Below the pieces are notes generated by a model. The model worked only from the letters and a program-made list of their open reading frames with translations. It was not told the DNA's origin and ran no database searches. From contig JAGIAH010000001.1 of NCBI GenBank assembly GCA_017744915.1, positions 496,001 through 560,000 on the forward strand: a stretch of 64,000 nt of DNA, read 5' to 3'. Both the position numbers and the translations under genes were made by a program. This stretch comes from Agrobacterium tumefaciens. GTDB lineage: Bacteria; Pseudomonadota; Alphaproteobacteria; Rhizobiales; Rhizobiaceae. This document shows, piece after piece, positions 10,073-17,098 of this stretch. The number at the start of each line of letters is the position of its first letter. The first letter of the stretch is position 1.

Positions 10073-11368
10073 ATGCGTTTGACACATTTTGCACTTCTTG
10101 CCTGCACCGCGCTCGTTCTTGCCGGCTGCAACGATACGCTCGAAACCGTCGAACGCGACGTTTCCCACGTTAAGAACAAGGTCGATTACCCGCTGTCTCC
10201 GGCTATTCTGGCCGAGATCGACAAACGGGGCATGGATCGCACCTCGCCGATCATGATCCGCATCTTCAAGGAAGAAGGCGCGCTGGAAATCTGGAAGGCC
10301 AGGCGCGACAACCGCTTCGAGAAGATCGCCGGCTACGAGATTTGCGCCTGGTCCGGTAAACTCGGCCCGAAGGTGAAGGAAGGCGACCGCCAGGCCCCGG
10401 AAGGTTTCTACAACCTGACGCCCGCGCACCTGAACCCGAATTCCAAATATTACCTCGCCATCAATACCGGTTTCCCGAACCGTTACGATGCCGCCAATGG
10501 CCGCAACGGCACCAATCTGATGATCCATGGCGCCTGCTCGTCCTCCGGCTGTTATTCGATGACGGATGCGCAGATTCTTGAAATCTACGGTTTTGCGCGC
10601 GACGCCTTCAAGGGCGGCCAGAAGACCGTGCAGCTGCAGGCCTTTCCCTTCCGCATGACGGCGGAAAACATGGCTCGCCATCGCCAGAGCGAACATCTCG
10701 AATTCTGGAAGATGCTGAAGGTCGGTTACGACAATTTCGAAGTGACGAAGCGTCCGCCGGAAGTGAATGTCTGCGAGAAGAAATATGTCTTCAACCAGCA
10801 GACGGAAGGCGGCAGCTTCAACGCCGCCGCCCAGTGCCCGCCGATGAGCACGCCGCCGGCACTCGTCAGCGCGCTTTCGAGCTACGAAAAGACCTATGAT
10901 CTCGCCTATGAAAAGGCGATGAAGAAATATGACGGCATGGCCTGGTACGACCCGAGCGAGGCCGAGCGCAAGGCGCTGGTGGCCGAAAAGCGCAAGGGCC
11001 GCGAACCCGCATACGCCCCGACCGGCTCGGCGCTGAAGGCCGGCAAGCTGATGAAGGAAACGGAATATGCCGCGCTGATGGAGAAAAAGGCGCAGCAGGT
11101 TACGTCGTCCTCACCAGCGACGTCCGCGACCGCCTCTGCCCTGCGCGGCCCGCGCCCTTCGGCGACCCAACCCGCCGCCCCGCAATCGAACCCGGCGCCA
11201 GCGGCCCCGACCATGGTTGCCGCGGCTACCCCCGCAGCGGCTGGCCAGACCAGCACTGCCGCCCAGGGCGTACCGGTCCCGACCATGAACCCGCTCGCCT
11301 ATTCCCCCGCCCCGGCACCGGAAGCACCGGAAAAGAAGCCCTTCTGGAAGTTCTGGGCCAAGGAATGA
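10073..11368 (+). CDS. L,D-transpeptidase family lipoprotein (YkuD/YafK type)
   Basis: The N-terminus is a lipoprotein signal: MRLTHFALLACTALVLAGC, with lipobox LAGC. The catalytic YkuD-type pattern follows as MIHGACSSSGCYSMTD near residues 150-165, with the His and the nucleophilic Cys in the correct relative position. Such enzymes form 3-3 peptidoglycan cross-links or anchor proteins to the wall in the periplasm. The last 120 residues are a Pro/Ala-rich low-complexity tail ending in EKKPFWKFWAKE. The ATG at 10073 is chosen because it starts the signal sequence. Its stop overlaps the next start by four bases (ATGA). Confidence 0.85.
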   Translation: MRLTHFALLACTALVLAGCNDTLETVERDVSHVKNKVDYPLSPAILAEIDKRGMDRTSPIMIRIFKEEGALEIWKARRDNRFEKIAGYEICAWSGKLGPKVKEGDRQAPEGFYNLTPAHLNPNSKYYLAINTGFPNRYDAANGRNGTNLMIHGACSSSGCYSMTDAQILEIYGFARDAFKGGQKTVQLQAFPFRMTAENMARHRQSEHLEFWKMLKVGYDNFEVTKRPPEVNVCEKKYVFNQQTEGGSFNAAAQCPPMSTPPALVSALSSYEKTYDLAYEKAMKKYDGMAWYDPSEAERKALVAEKRKGREPAYAPTGSALKAGKLMKETEYAALMEKKAQQVTSSSPATSATASALRGPRPSATQPAAPQSNPAPAAPTMVAAATPAAAGQTSTAAQGVPVPTMNPLAYSPAPAPEAPEKKPFWKFWAKE

Positions 11369-11601
11369 ACGACACGGCCGAGATTGTTTATGATTTGAGG
11401 GGGCTTAAATGCCCCCTTCCGGTTTTGAGAAGCCGCAAGAAACTCGCCACCCTCAAGGCCGGCGATATTCTGACCGTCGAGACGACCGATCCGCTGGCGG
11501 TGATCGATATTACCCATATGTGCAATGAGGACGGGCATCGGTTGGTCGAGGCCGTTGCGGTGGACAAGGGGCATCGGTTTCGGATCGTGAAGGGCGGGTA
11601 A
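11365..11601 (+). CDS. TusA/SirA-like sulfurtransferase protein
   Basis: A 78-residue TusA-family protein. The conserved CPxP motif is present in RGLKCPLPVL, with the sulfur-carrying Cys about residue 16. TusA relays sulfur from cysteine desulfurase to tRNA thiolation or other pathways, and family members also serve in molybdenum cofactor metabolism. It overlaps the transpeptidase gene by four bases and is probably cotranscribed. Which sulfur acceptor it serves is not evident. The thiouridylase MnmA is encoded about 18 kb away, on the other strand. Confidence 0.88.
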   Translation: MNDTAEIVYDLRGLKCPLPVLRSRKKLATLKAGDILTVETTDPLAVIDITHMCNEDGHRLVEAVAVDKGHRFRIVKGG

Positions 11602-11630
11602 ACCGACATTTGACGGCACCAGCCGCGGTT

Positions 11631-11788
11631 ACCCCCTCTGCCCTGCCGGGCATCTCCCTCTCAAGGGGGAGGGAGATCAGCAAGATGTATCGTCGTCACT
11701 ACAATCGCAACGGTGAAGTTGGGCGAGACCCAGCCGCGAGTCGATCTCCCCCCTTGCGGGGGAGATGTCCGGCAGGACAGAGGGGGGT
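11631..11788. repeat. Inverted pair of rhizobial intergenic repeat arms
   Basis: Two related arms of about 46 bases face each other. The left arm (11631-11678) contains ctctgccctgccgggcatct followed by ccctctcaagggggaggg. The reverse complement of the right arm (11743-11788) contains ctctgtcctgccggacatct followed by cccccgcaagggggg. Each arm can itself fold (ccctc/gaggg type) and the pair could form a long imperfect hairpin with a 64-base spacer. This motif is familiar from Rhizobiales intergenic regions. It lies between the convergent TusA-like and CobW-family genes and may also act in termination. Confidence 0.75.
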
Positions 11789-11825
11789 GAACCATACCCG
11801 CCGACCTCGCCCATCACGGCACGAC

Positions 11826-12968
11826 CTAAAACCGCAACCCCGAAACCGCCAGCGGATTATCCGTCATCGCCTGTCTGTCCGGCCGGTCAATGCCCGGCGT
11901 TCCCGTGAAGGCCGCAAACAGGTCCTTCACGAAGGCCTCCGGCAGATCCTTCGTGATCAGCACCATACGTGTGCGCTGGTCCGCCGGGTCCGGCCAGGCC
12001 GCGAGGCGTTCCGGCGTGTGGAAAATGTTCTGCACCCCATGCAGCACCAAAGGCCGGCCCGGATTGTCCGACAATTTGACGATGGCCTTCATGCGCAGCA
12101 GCTTTTCGCCATGGGCCGAACGCAGCAGGTCCACAAACATATCGATCGCCATCGGCTCGATCGGCTTGTCATGAATGATCGAGAAGGAGCGGATCGACGC
12201 GTCATGCCGATTCACATCATGATGATGATCGTGGTCGCCATGATGGTGGTGATGGCCGTACGCGTGATCATGCTCATGATCATCGTCATGATCATGACCA
12301 GTCTCTTCCCCCAGCCAGCGGCCGACATCGGCATTTTTGCTGGAGACATCGTAGAGGCCGTTGTCGAGAAGCCCGGCGGCACTCCAGTCGGTTTTGTCGC
12401 CATCCTCGATTGTCGCGCGCGGGTTCAGCGCCTCAAGGCGCGCCGTCAGTGCGGCAATCGTGGCAGCATCGGCAAGCGCCCGCTTGGTCATCACCAGCCG
12501 GTCGGCCACCGCCGCCTGTTTCACCGCTTCCTCGTGATTGTCGAGCGTGGACAGGCCGTTGACGGCATCCACCACCGTGACCATGCCGTTCAGCATGAAA
12601 TTCTGCGCGATGACCGGATTGCCCATGACCGACTGCATGACAGGGGCGGGATCGGCAAGACCCGTGGTCTCGATCACCACCCGCTTGACCGGCTTCAGCT
12701 TGCCGGTCTGGATACCATCCATGAGTTCCGCCAGCGTATCCACCAGCTCACCCCGCACCGTGCAACACAGGCAACCTTCCGCCAGCTCGATGATGCCTTC
12801 GCCGGCGCTTTCGACCAGCATGTGATCGATGCTGACATCGCCGAATTCATTGATGATGATCGCGGCATCGCTCATCTCAGGGTCTTTGAGAAGCCGATTG
12901 AGCAGCGTCGATTTTCCGGCGCCGAGAAAGCCGGTGATGATGGAAACCGGAATGCGATCGCGAGACAT
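11826..12968 (-). CDS. COG0523 (CobW/YciC) GTPase, putative metallochaperone
   Basis: A 380-residue G3E-family GTPase. Walker A is GFLGAGKST near residues 12-20, the metal-binding CxCC signature is ELAEGCLCCTV, and IETTGLADP follows. A His/Asp-rich segment between about residues 225 and 255 (GHDHDDDHEHDH, HHHHHGDHDHHHD) is a likely metal-binding loop. The C-terminal CobW domain is present (VLHGVQNIFH). Family members are involved in cobalamin synthesis (CobW) or zinc homeostasis (YciC/ZagA). The His-rich loop and the Zur-like site upstream favour a zinc role over B12. The ATG at 12968 (MSRDRIPVSII) is chosen because it begins just before the P-loop. Confidence 0.9.
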   Translation of the reverse strand: MSRDRIPVSIITGFLGAGKSTLLNRLLKDPEMSDAAIIINEFGDVSIDHMLVESAGEGIIELAEGCLCCTVRGELVDTLAELMDGIQTGKLKPVKRVVIETTGLADPAPVMQSVMGNPVIAQNFMLNGMVTVVDAVNGLSTLDNHEEAVKQAAVADRLVMTKRALADAATIAALTARLEALNPRATIEDGDKTDWSAAGLLDNGLYDVSSKNADVGRWLGEETGHDHDDDHEHDHAYGHHHHHGDHDHHHDVNRHDASIRSFSIIHDKPIEPMAIDMFVDLLRSAHGEKLLRMKAIVKLSDNPGRPLVLHGVQNIFHTPERLAAWPDPADQRTRMVLITKDLPEAFVKDLFAAFTGTPGIDRPDRQAMTDNPLAVSGLRF

Positions 12969-13077
12969 GCCTTGCCTGTATGGTGATGGCTGCCCCGGCA
13001 TGCCATTGCGTAAGACAAGAGCCGGAACCGCACGGAACAAAAAGAAATCGCCCGGGGCAAAAGCCACGGGCGCCATC

Positions 13078-13095
13078 GTAATATCATAACATCAG
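13078..13095. promoter_or_regulatory. Candidate Zur box upstream of the COG0523 GTPase
   Basis: On the minus strand the site reads atgttatgatattacgat, an imperfect palindrome close to the alphaproteobacterial Zur operator as I remember it (ATGTTATA-N-TATAACAT). It lies about 110 bases upstream of the GTPase start. A zinc-repressed COG0523 gene would be consistent with established Zur regulons. Several mismatches and the lack of expression data keep confidence low. Confidence 0.4.
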
Positions 13096-13150
13096 CAAGC
13101 TGCGAATACATAAACCGCATCGCGGCGGCCGCGAAGCCCGTTGCGGACGA

Positions 13151-14320
13151 TCAGAATGTCGGACGCGGAATCGGGATCGGCACATTGGCCACTTCGCCCT
13201 TGCCGGCAGCGCCCTTGGCGGTATTCACCGCCACGGTCTCGCTGCCCGGAATGAGACCGGCGAAGGAATATTCCGGCGGCCGGGTCATTTCCTTGACATA
13301 GGGCGAATGGATGACCATACGGCCCGTCTCATCGCGGCTTTCGCTGCGCACCTTGGCGGCCTTCGGGTTACAAATCTCGGCACTGACGTCGTTCACATCA
13401 CCGGTCTCGCCATAGGGCGCTAGCGCGGCAAGCGAAACACCCTGACCGGAAGGCGCCGTCAGCCCCATCTGCAAGAGATCGGCGGACTGGTCGGTTCGCC
13501 CGGCAAGGCTATCCGCGCCCAACACCACCGTGATGACCGAGCGGCCATTGCGCACGGCGGACGAGACCTGGTTGAAGCCCGAGGCACAGATGAAGCCGGT
13601 CTTCATGCCATCCGCACCATCGAAACGGCCGACCAGCATGTTGAAGTTGGCGTAGTTCTTCTTGCCGGTGCTGACACCTTCCAGCGAGAAATAGCCGGCA
13701 TATTCCGGGAATTCCCGCTTGATGATCAGCGCCAGCAGCGCAAGGTCACGCGCCGTCGTATATTGCCCCTTGCCGGGCAGGCCGTTGGCATTGATGTAGT
13801 GGGTGGAGCTCATGCCCAGCCGCTGCGCCTGCGCATTCATTTGCGCCACGAAATTGTCGCTGGTGCCGCCGATGGTTTCGGCGATCGCCACGGCGATGTC
13901 ATTGGCGGATTTGATCAGCAGCAGCTTCAGCGCGCTGTCCATCGTCAGCTTCTGGCCCGGCTTGAAATACATTTTAGAGGCCGGCTGGTCGGCGGCCTTC
14001 TTGCTCATCACCACTTCCGTCTGCGGGCTGATCTTGCCGGCCTTCATCTGCGAAAAGGCGATATAGGCGGTCATCAGCTTGGTCAGCGAAGCCGGATACC
14101 ATTTGCGGAAGGCTTCCTGATGGGAAATCACCTTGCCGGTTTTGACATCCACCACCATTTTCGGATTGGCATTGGCCACGGGCACTGCTGCAACAAGGCC
14201 TGCGGTGACGATGGCAATGGTTGCGGAAAGCCGGCGGGCGGCGTTTGGCGATTTCACTGTGTTTGGCAAGGCTAGTCCTCGAATTCCCGTCTTCGGTCGG
14301 GGAATGGCAATATTCACCAT
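13151..14320 (-). CDS. D-alanyl-D-alanine carboxypeptidase (DacF/PBP5 family)
   Basis: A serine DD-carboxypeptidase of the S11 family that trims the terminal D-Ala from peptidoglycan stem peptides. All three catalytic motifs are visible: SLTK in YPASLTKLMTAY, SAN in IKSANDIAVA, and KTG in GMKTGFICASGF. A hydrophobic N-terminal segment (SATIAIVTAGLVAAVPVANA) should export it to the periplasm. The C-terminus ends in a proline-rich IPIPRPTF instead of a clear amphipathic anchor. The start is uncertain: ATG 14320 (MVNIAIPRP) or ATG 14347. It is divergent from the amidohydrolase gene at 14434. Confidence 0.92.
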   Translation of the reverse strand: MVNIAIPRPKTGIRGLALPNTVKSPNAARRLSATIAIVTAGLVAAVPVANANPKMVVDVKTGKVISHQEAFRKWYPASLTKLMTAYIAFSQMKAGKISPQTEVVMSKKAADQPASKMYFKPGQKLTMDSALKLLLIKSANDIAVAIAETIGGTSDNFVAQMNAQAQRLGMSSTHYINANGLPGKGQYTTARDLALLALIIKREFPEYAGYFSLEGVSTGKKNYANFNMLVGRFDGADGMKTGFICASGFNQVSSAVRNGRSVITVVLGADSLAGRTDQSADLLQMGLTAPSGQGVSLAALAPYGETGDVNDVSAEICNPKAAKVRSESRDETGRMVIHSPYVKEMTRPPEYSFAGLIPGSETVAVNTAKGAAGKGEVANVPIPIPRPTF

Positions 14321-14433
14321 ATATGTCCTAGCAATGGCAAAGTACATTGATTACGTCAATTATGCGGCGCACTATCCACCACGGAGGATGGGCTTTTACC
14401 ACATGCCGCACCGATGAACCCAGGAATGAACGA

Positions 14434-15597
14434 ATGCCAATTTTGAACAGAGCCGCCGAACTTCAGCAGGAAGTCAGCGAATGGCGGCGTCACCTGCATG
14501 AAAACCCCGAGATTTTGTATGACGTCGACAACACCGCGGCCTTTGTCGCGGAGAAGCTGAAATCCTTTGGCGTTGACGAAATCGTGACCGGTCTCGGCCG
14601 CACCGGGGTAGTGGGCATCATCAGAGGCAATCTTCCGGGCAATCGTACCATCGGCTTCCGGGCGGATATGGACGCGCTTCCCATCCTCGAGGAAACCGGC
14701 AAGCCCTGGGCCTCGAAAACGGCGGGTGCAATGCATGCCTGCGGCCATGACGGCCACACCGCAATGCTGCTCGGCGCCGCCAGATATCTCACCGAGACCC
14801 GCAATTTCACCGGCTCGATCGCCGTCATCTTCCAGCCCGCCGAAGAAGGTGGTGCTGGCGCACTCGCCATGGTCGAGGACGGCCTGATGGAGCGTTTCGG
14901 CATCGACGAGGTCTACGGCATGCACAATATGCCGGGCATTCCGCTCGGCGCCTTCGCCATCCGCAAGGGCGGCATCATGGCGGCACCGGACAAGTTCTCC
15001 ATCACCGTCAAGGGCCGTGGCGGCCACGCGGCGCAACCGCACCGCACCATCGATCCCATCACCATCGGCGCACAGATCGTCGGCAACCTGCAGATGATCG
15101 CCTCGCGCAATGCCGATCCGATCCGCTCGGTGGTCGTCTCCGTCACCCGGTTCCACGCCGGCTCCAGCCACAACATCATCCCCAACGAGGCGCTGATCGC
15201 CGGTACCGTGCGCAGCCTGGATGAAACGGTGCGCGATCTCGCGCAGGAGCGCATAAAGCAGATGGCGGAAGGCATAGCACTCGCCAATGGCGCGGAAGCG
15301 GAAGTCGTCTATGAGCGTTATTGCCCTGTCACTTTCAACCATTCGGCCGAAACCGACCACGCCATCCTCGTTGCCCGTGATGTGGCGGGTGAACCGAATG
15401 TCGATCCCGATGTAGACCCCTCCATGGCGGGCGAGGATTTCTCCTTCATGCTGAAGGAAAGACCGGGCTGCTTCATCTTCATCGGCAATGGCGATTCGGC
15501 CGGGCTCCACAATCCCGGCTACGATTTCAACGACGACGCCATCGCCTACGGCATTTCCTACTGGGTGAAGCTGGCCGAACAGCGTCTGGCGAACTGA
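14434..15597 (+). CDS. M20 family amidohydrolase (hippurate hydrolase-like)
   Basis: A 387-residue M20D metallopeptidase. Metal-binding landmarks are in order: HACGHDGHTAMLLG, FQPAEEGGAGA with the catalytic Glu, and the late MAGEDFSFML. The dimerisation domain carries GRGGHAAQPH. Members hydrolyse N-acylated amino acids such as hippurate, N-acetyl amino acids or indole-3-acetyl-amino acids, so the exact substrate cannot be read from sequence. The ATG at 14434 (MPILNRAAEL) follows AGGAA; the longer open frame from 14347 is unlikely. It is monocistronic between the carboxypeptidase gene and tRNA-Arg. Confidence 0.9.
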   Translation: MPILNRAAELQQEVSEWRRHLHENPEILYDVDNTAAFVAEKLKSFGVDEIVTGLGRTGVVGIIRGNLPGNRTIGFRADMDALPILEETGKPWASKTAGAMHACGHDGHTAMLLGAARYLTETRNFTGSIAVIFQPAEEGGAGALAMVEDGLMERFGIDEVYGMHNMPGIPLGAFAIRKGGIMAAPDKFSITVKGRGGHAAQPHRTIDPITIGAQIVGNLQMIASRNADPIRSVVVSVTRFHAGSSHNIIPNEALIAGTVRSLDETVRDLAQERIKQMAEGIALANGAEAEVVYERYCPVTFNHSAETDHAILVARDVAGEPNVDPDVDPSMAGEDFSFMLKERPGCFIFIGNGDSAGLHNPGYDFNDDAIAYGISYWVKLAEQRLAN

Positions 15598-15692
15598 CCG
15601 TCCGCTTACGGAAAGAAAGCCGAGGAAGAGATCAACCGCGATGCAGAACGCGGTTGATCCGCAGGCATCGTCGGGTTAAAGAGCGATTCAGT

Positions 15693-16005
15693 GTCCACGT
15701 AGCTCAGCAGGATAGAGCACAGGATTCCTAAGGTAAATTGGGGGTTGCGCCCGGAAACGACGCAATCGATCTGCTCAAAGTCGGGGAAAGCTTCGCTGGT
15801 CTTCCAGCATGCCAATCCCGAGCCAAGCTCCGGAGAAATCCGGTGAAGGTGTAGAGACTGGATGGGCAGCACCTAAAGGCCGCAAGGTCCATGGTGAAGG
15901 GACAGTCCAGACCACGAACGTTCTGTCGTTAGCGGCGGGACGGCGGCTAAAGCCGAAGTGGTATGAATCCTGGGGTCGGAGGTTCGAATCCTCTCGTGGA
16001 CGCCA
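15693..16005 (+). tRNA. tRNA-Arg(CCU), interrupted by a group I intron
   Basis: The 5' exon (15693-15729) gives acceptor strand GUCCACG, D-arm GCUC...GAGC, and anticodon stem CAGGA followed by UUCCU. The 3' exon (15966-16005) supplies AA UCCUG, the T-arm GGAGG-UUCGAAU-CCUCU, acceptor CGUGGAC, G and an encoded CCA. Joined, the anticodon loop is UUCCUAA, so the anticodon is CCU and the tRNA decodes AGG. The interruption follows U36 of the anticodon. Without the insert all stems pair properly, so the gene should be functional after splicing. Confidence 0.97.
15730..15965 (+). ncRNA. Group I self-splicing intron (subgroup IC3-like) in tRNA-Arg(CCU)
   Basis: A 236-base insert with the catalytic core expected of small bacterial tRNA introns. 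The internal guide ggggguu (15740-15746) pairs with exon auucccu-type bases ending in the U at 15729 to form P1, with a U-G pair at the 5' splice site. P2 can form from ttgcg/cgcaa. The core contains gagccaagct, gatgaaggtg-like ggtgaaggtg, tagagact and cagtccaga, closely resembling the Azoarcus tRNA-Ile ribozyme. The last intron base is G (15965), as required. There is no ORF for a homing endonuclease. An intron at this tRNA is known in Agrobacterium tumefaciens. Confidence 0.96.
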
Positions 16006-16394
16006 TTTCTCCTGAATTCTCCTCATAGTAGAAGGTGGGCACAGGGTGAAATTCACCTCCTCTCCTGAAAAAATCTCGAAAAACCGAAATAAAAAATACG
16101 ATCTCCGATTTTTATTTTGAATTCATCCATGCAAGAAAAATACTAATCCCAACAAAGACCGAAATAATAAATTATAATTCCATTATTTTCTTTATTTTCG
16201 TAATAATATTTTACAACGTTAGTATAAAAAATCGAACCAATATATCAATTGCCGATCGTATTTCAATTTGTAAATTAAATTTACTGTCGACCGAGGCGCA
16301 CGCCCTCAGGTGCAAACCCAATAAAACACGCCAAAGTTGACTAAGGATACAGAATCATCCTTACTACTGAGGATTTATTTTTTGGGGGGAATAA
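16006..16394. other. AT-rich gap without a recognisable gene
   Basis: About 390 bases between tRNA-Arg and the lipoprotein gene. The composition is strikingly AT-rich (long runs of a and t, such as taataataaattataattc) compared with the GC-rich surroundings. I see no ORF, tRNA or clear hairpin terminator. It presumably contains the promoter of the downstream lipoprotein gene, and its base composition suggests foreign origin. Confidence 0.6.
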
Positions 16395-17051
16395 ATGCAA
16401 AGATTTTTTTTAGCATTCATCGTCACCGGCATGCTTACCTCTTGCGAAAGTAGTAGCATTTTAGTTCGTCCTAATCCTTTTATTGGTCAGACAGCAGCGC
16501 AGCAGGCGTTGGACGGTTCCGCACACAATATTGCGCTCGTCAGCCCCAAAAAACTTCTTCCAGGCCATATTTACAAAGTAGCTGACAACGATTTCAAAGA
16601 AATTTGCGGAAAAGATATCGAGCAACAGAACAGGTTGAAAACACTCGCCCCAGTTAAGGTCGACGAGAAAACCGAGACTATTGCTGATCGTCCAAGAGAT
16701 TTGGAAATCGAGGTATTGGGGCAATCCCTCGCGACCTACAATAGTATCAAAGTAAAAGGATATCAAACCTATGATGTCCGCGACGGAAATACGCCTGTCG
16801 ATGCGTCCTATATCTTGTCCAATGTAAAACGAGGGAAAGATAGTTGTTTCGACGCCGTGTTGCCTCGCAACAAACCATATCTGGTTGTTGATCAGGTTGC
16901 CGTCGGCAGTGAAATCGAAACCTGGTATAAACGCGGCTTCGGCGCGAGTGTCGGTTTCGGTCCTTTCAGGGCTGGCTTCAAGCCGAAGGAAGAAAAAACT
17001 GGCACCCGCAGTGACCGAGTATTCGGAGCCACTGGCACTCTGGTGCGCTGA
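16395..17051 (+). CDS. Hypothetical lipoprotein, probably horizontally acquired
   Basis: A 218-residue protein not recognised by me. The N-terminus MQRFFLAFIVTGMLTSC is a lipoprotein signal with lipobox LTSC, so it should be anchored in a membrane facing the periplasm. The rest has two cysteines (EICGKD and DSCFDAV), no transmembrane segment, and a glycine/aromatic patch near the end (RGFGASVGFGPF). The start is supported by GGGGGGA ahead of the ATG. Codon use is clearly more AT-rich than in neighbouring genes (for example aaa, ttt, att codons), in line with the AT-rich gap upstream. It converges on pbpC with 47 bases between stops. Function unknown. Confidence 0.75.
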   Translation: MQRFFLAFIVTGMLTSCESSSILVRPNPFIGQTAAQQALDGSAHNIALVSPKKLLPGHIYKVADNDFKEICGKDIEQQNRLKTLAPVKVDEKTETIADRPRDLEIEVLGQSLATYNSIKVKGYQTYDVRDGNTPVDASYILSNVKRGKDSCFDAVLPRNKPYLVVDQVAVGSEIETWYKRGFGASVGFGPFRAGFKPKEEKTGTRSDRVFGATGTLVR

Positions 17052-17098
17052 ACAGAATCAGGCCGACGGGACGCGCCGTCTTTTGTGCGTCGTAGAAT

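Noticed and set aside
12200-12300. catgat/gatcat tandem-repeat-like stretch
   Set aside because: It encodes the His/Asp-rich loop of the COG0523 GTPase, so it is a coding repeat rather than a separate repeat element.
15775-16056. Minus-strand frame over the intron/tRNA containing REDSNLRP
   Set aside because: This is the known artefact of translating the reverse strand of a tRNA gene; it covers the group I intron and 3' exon.
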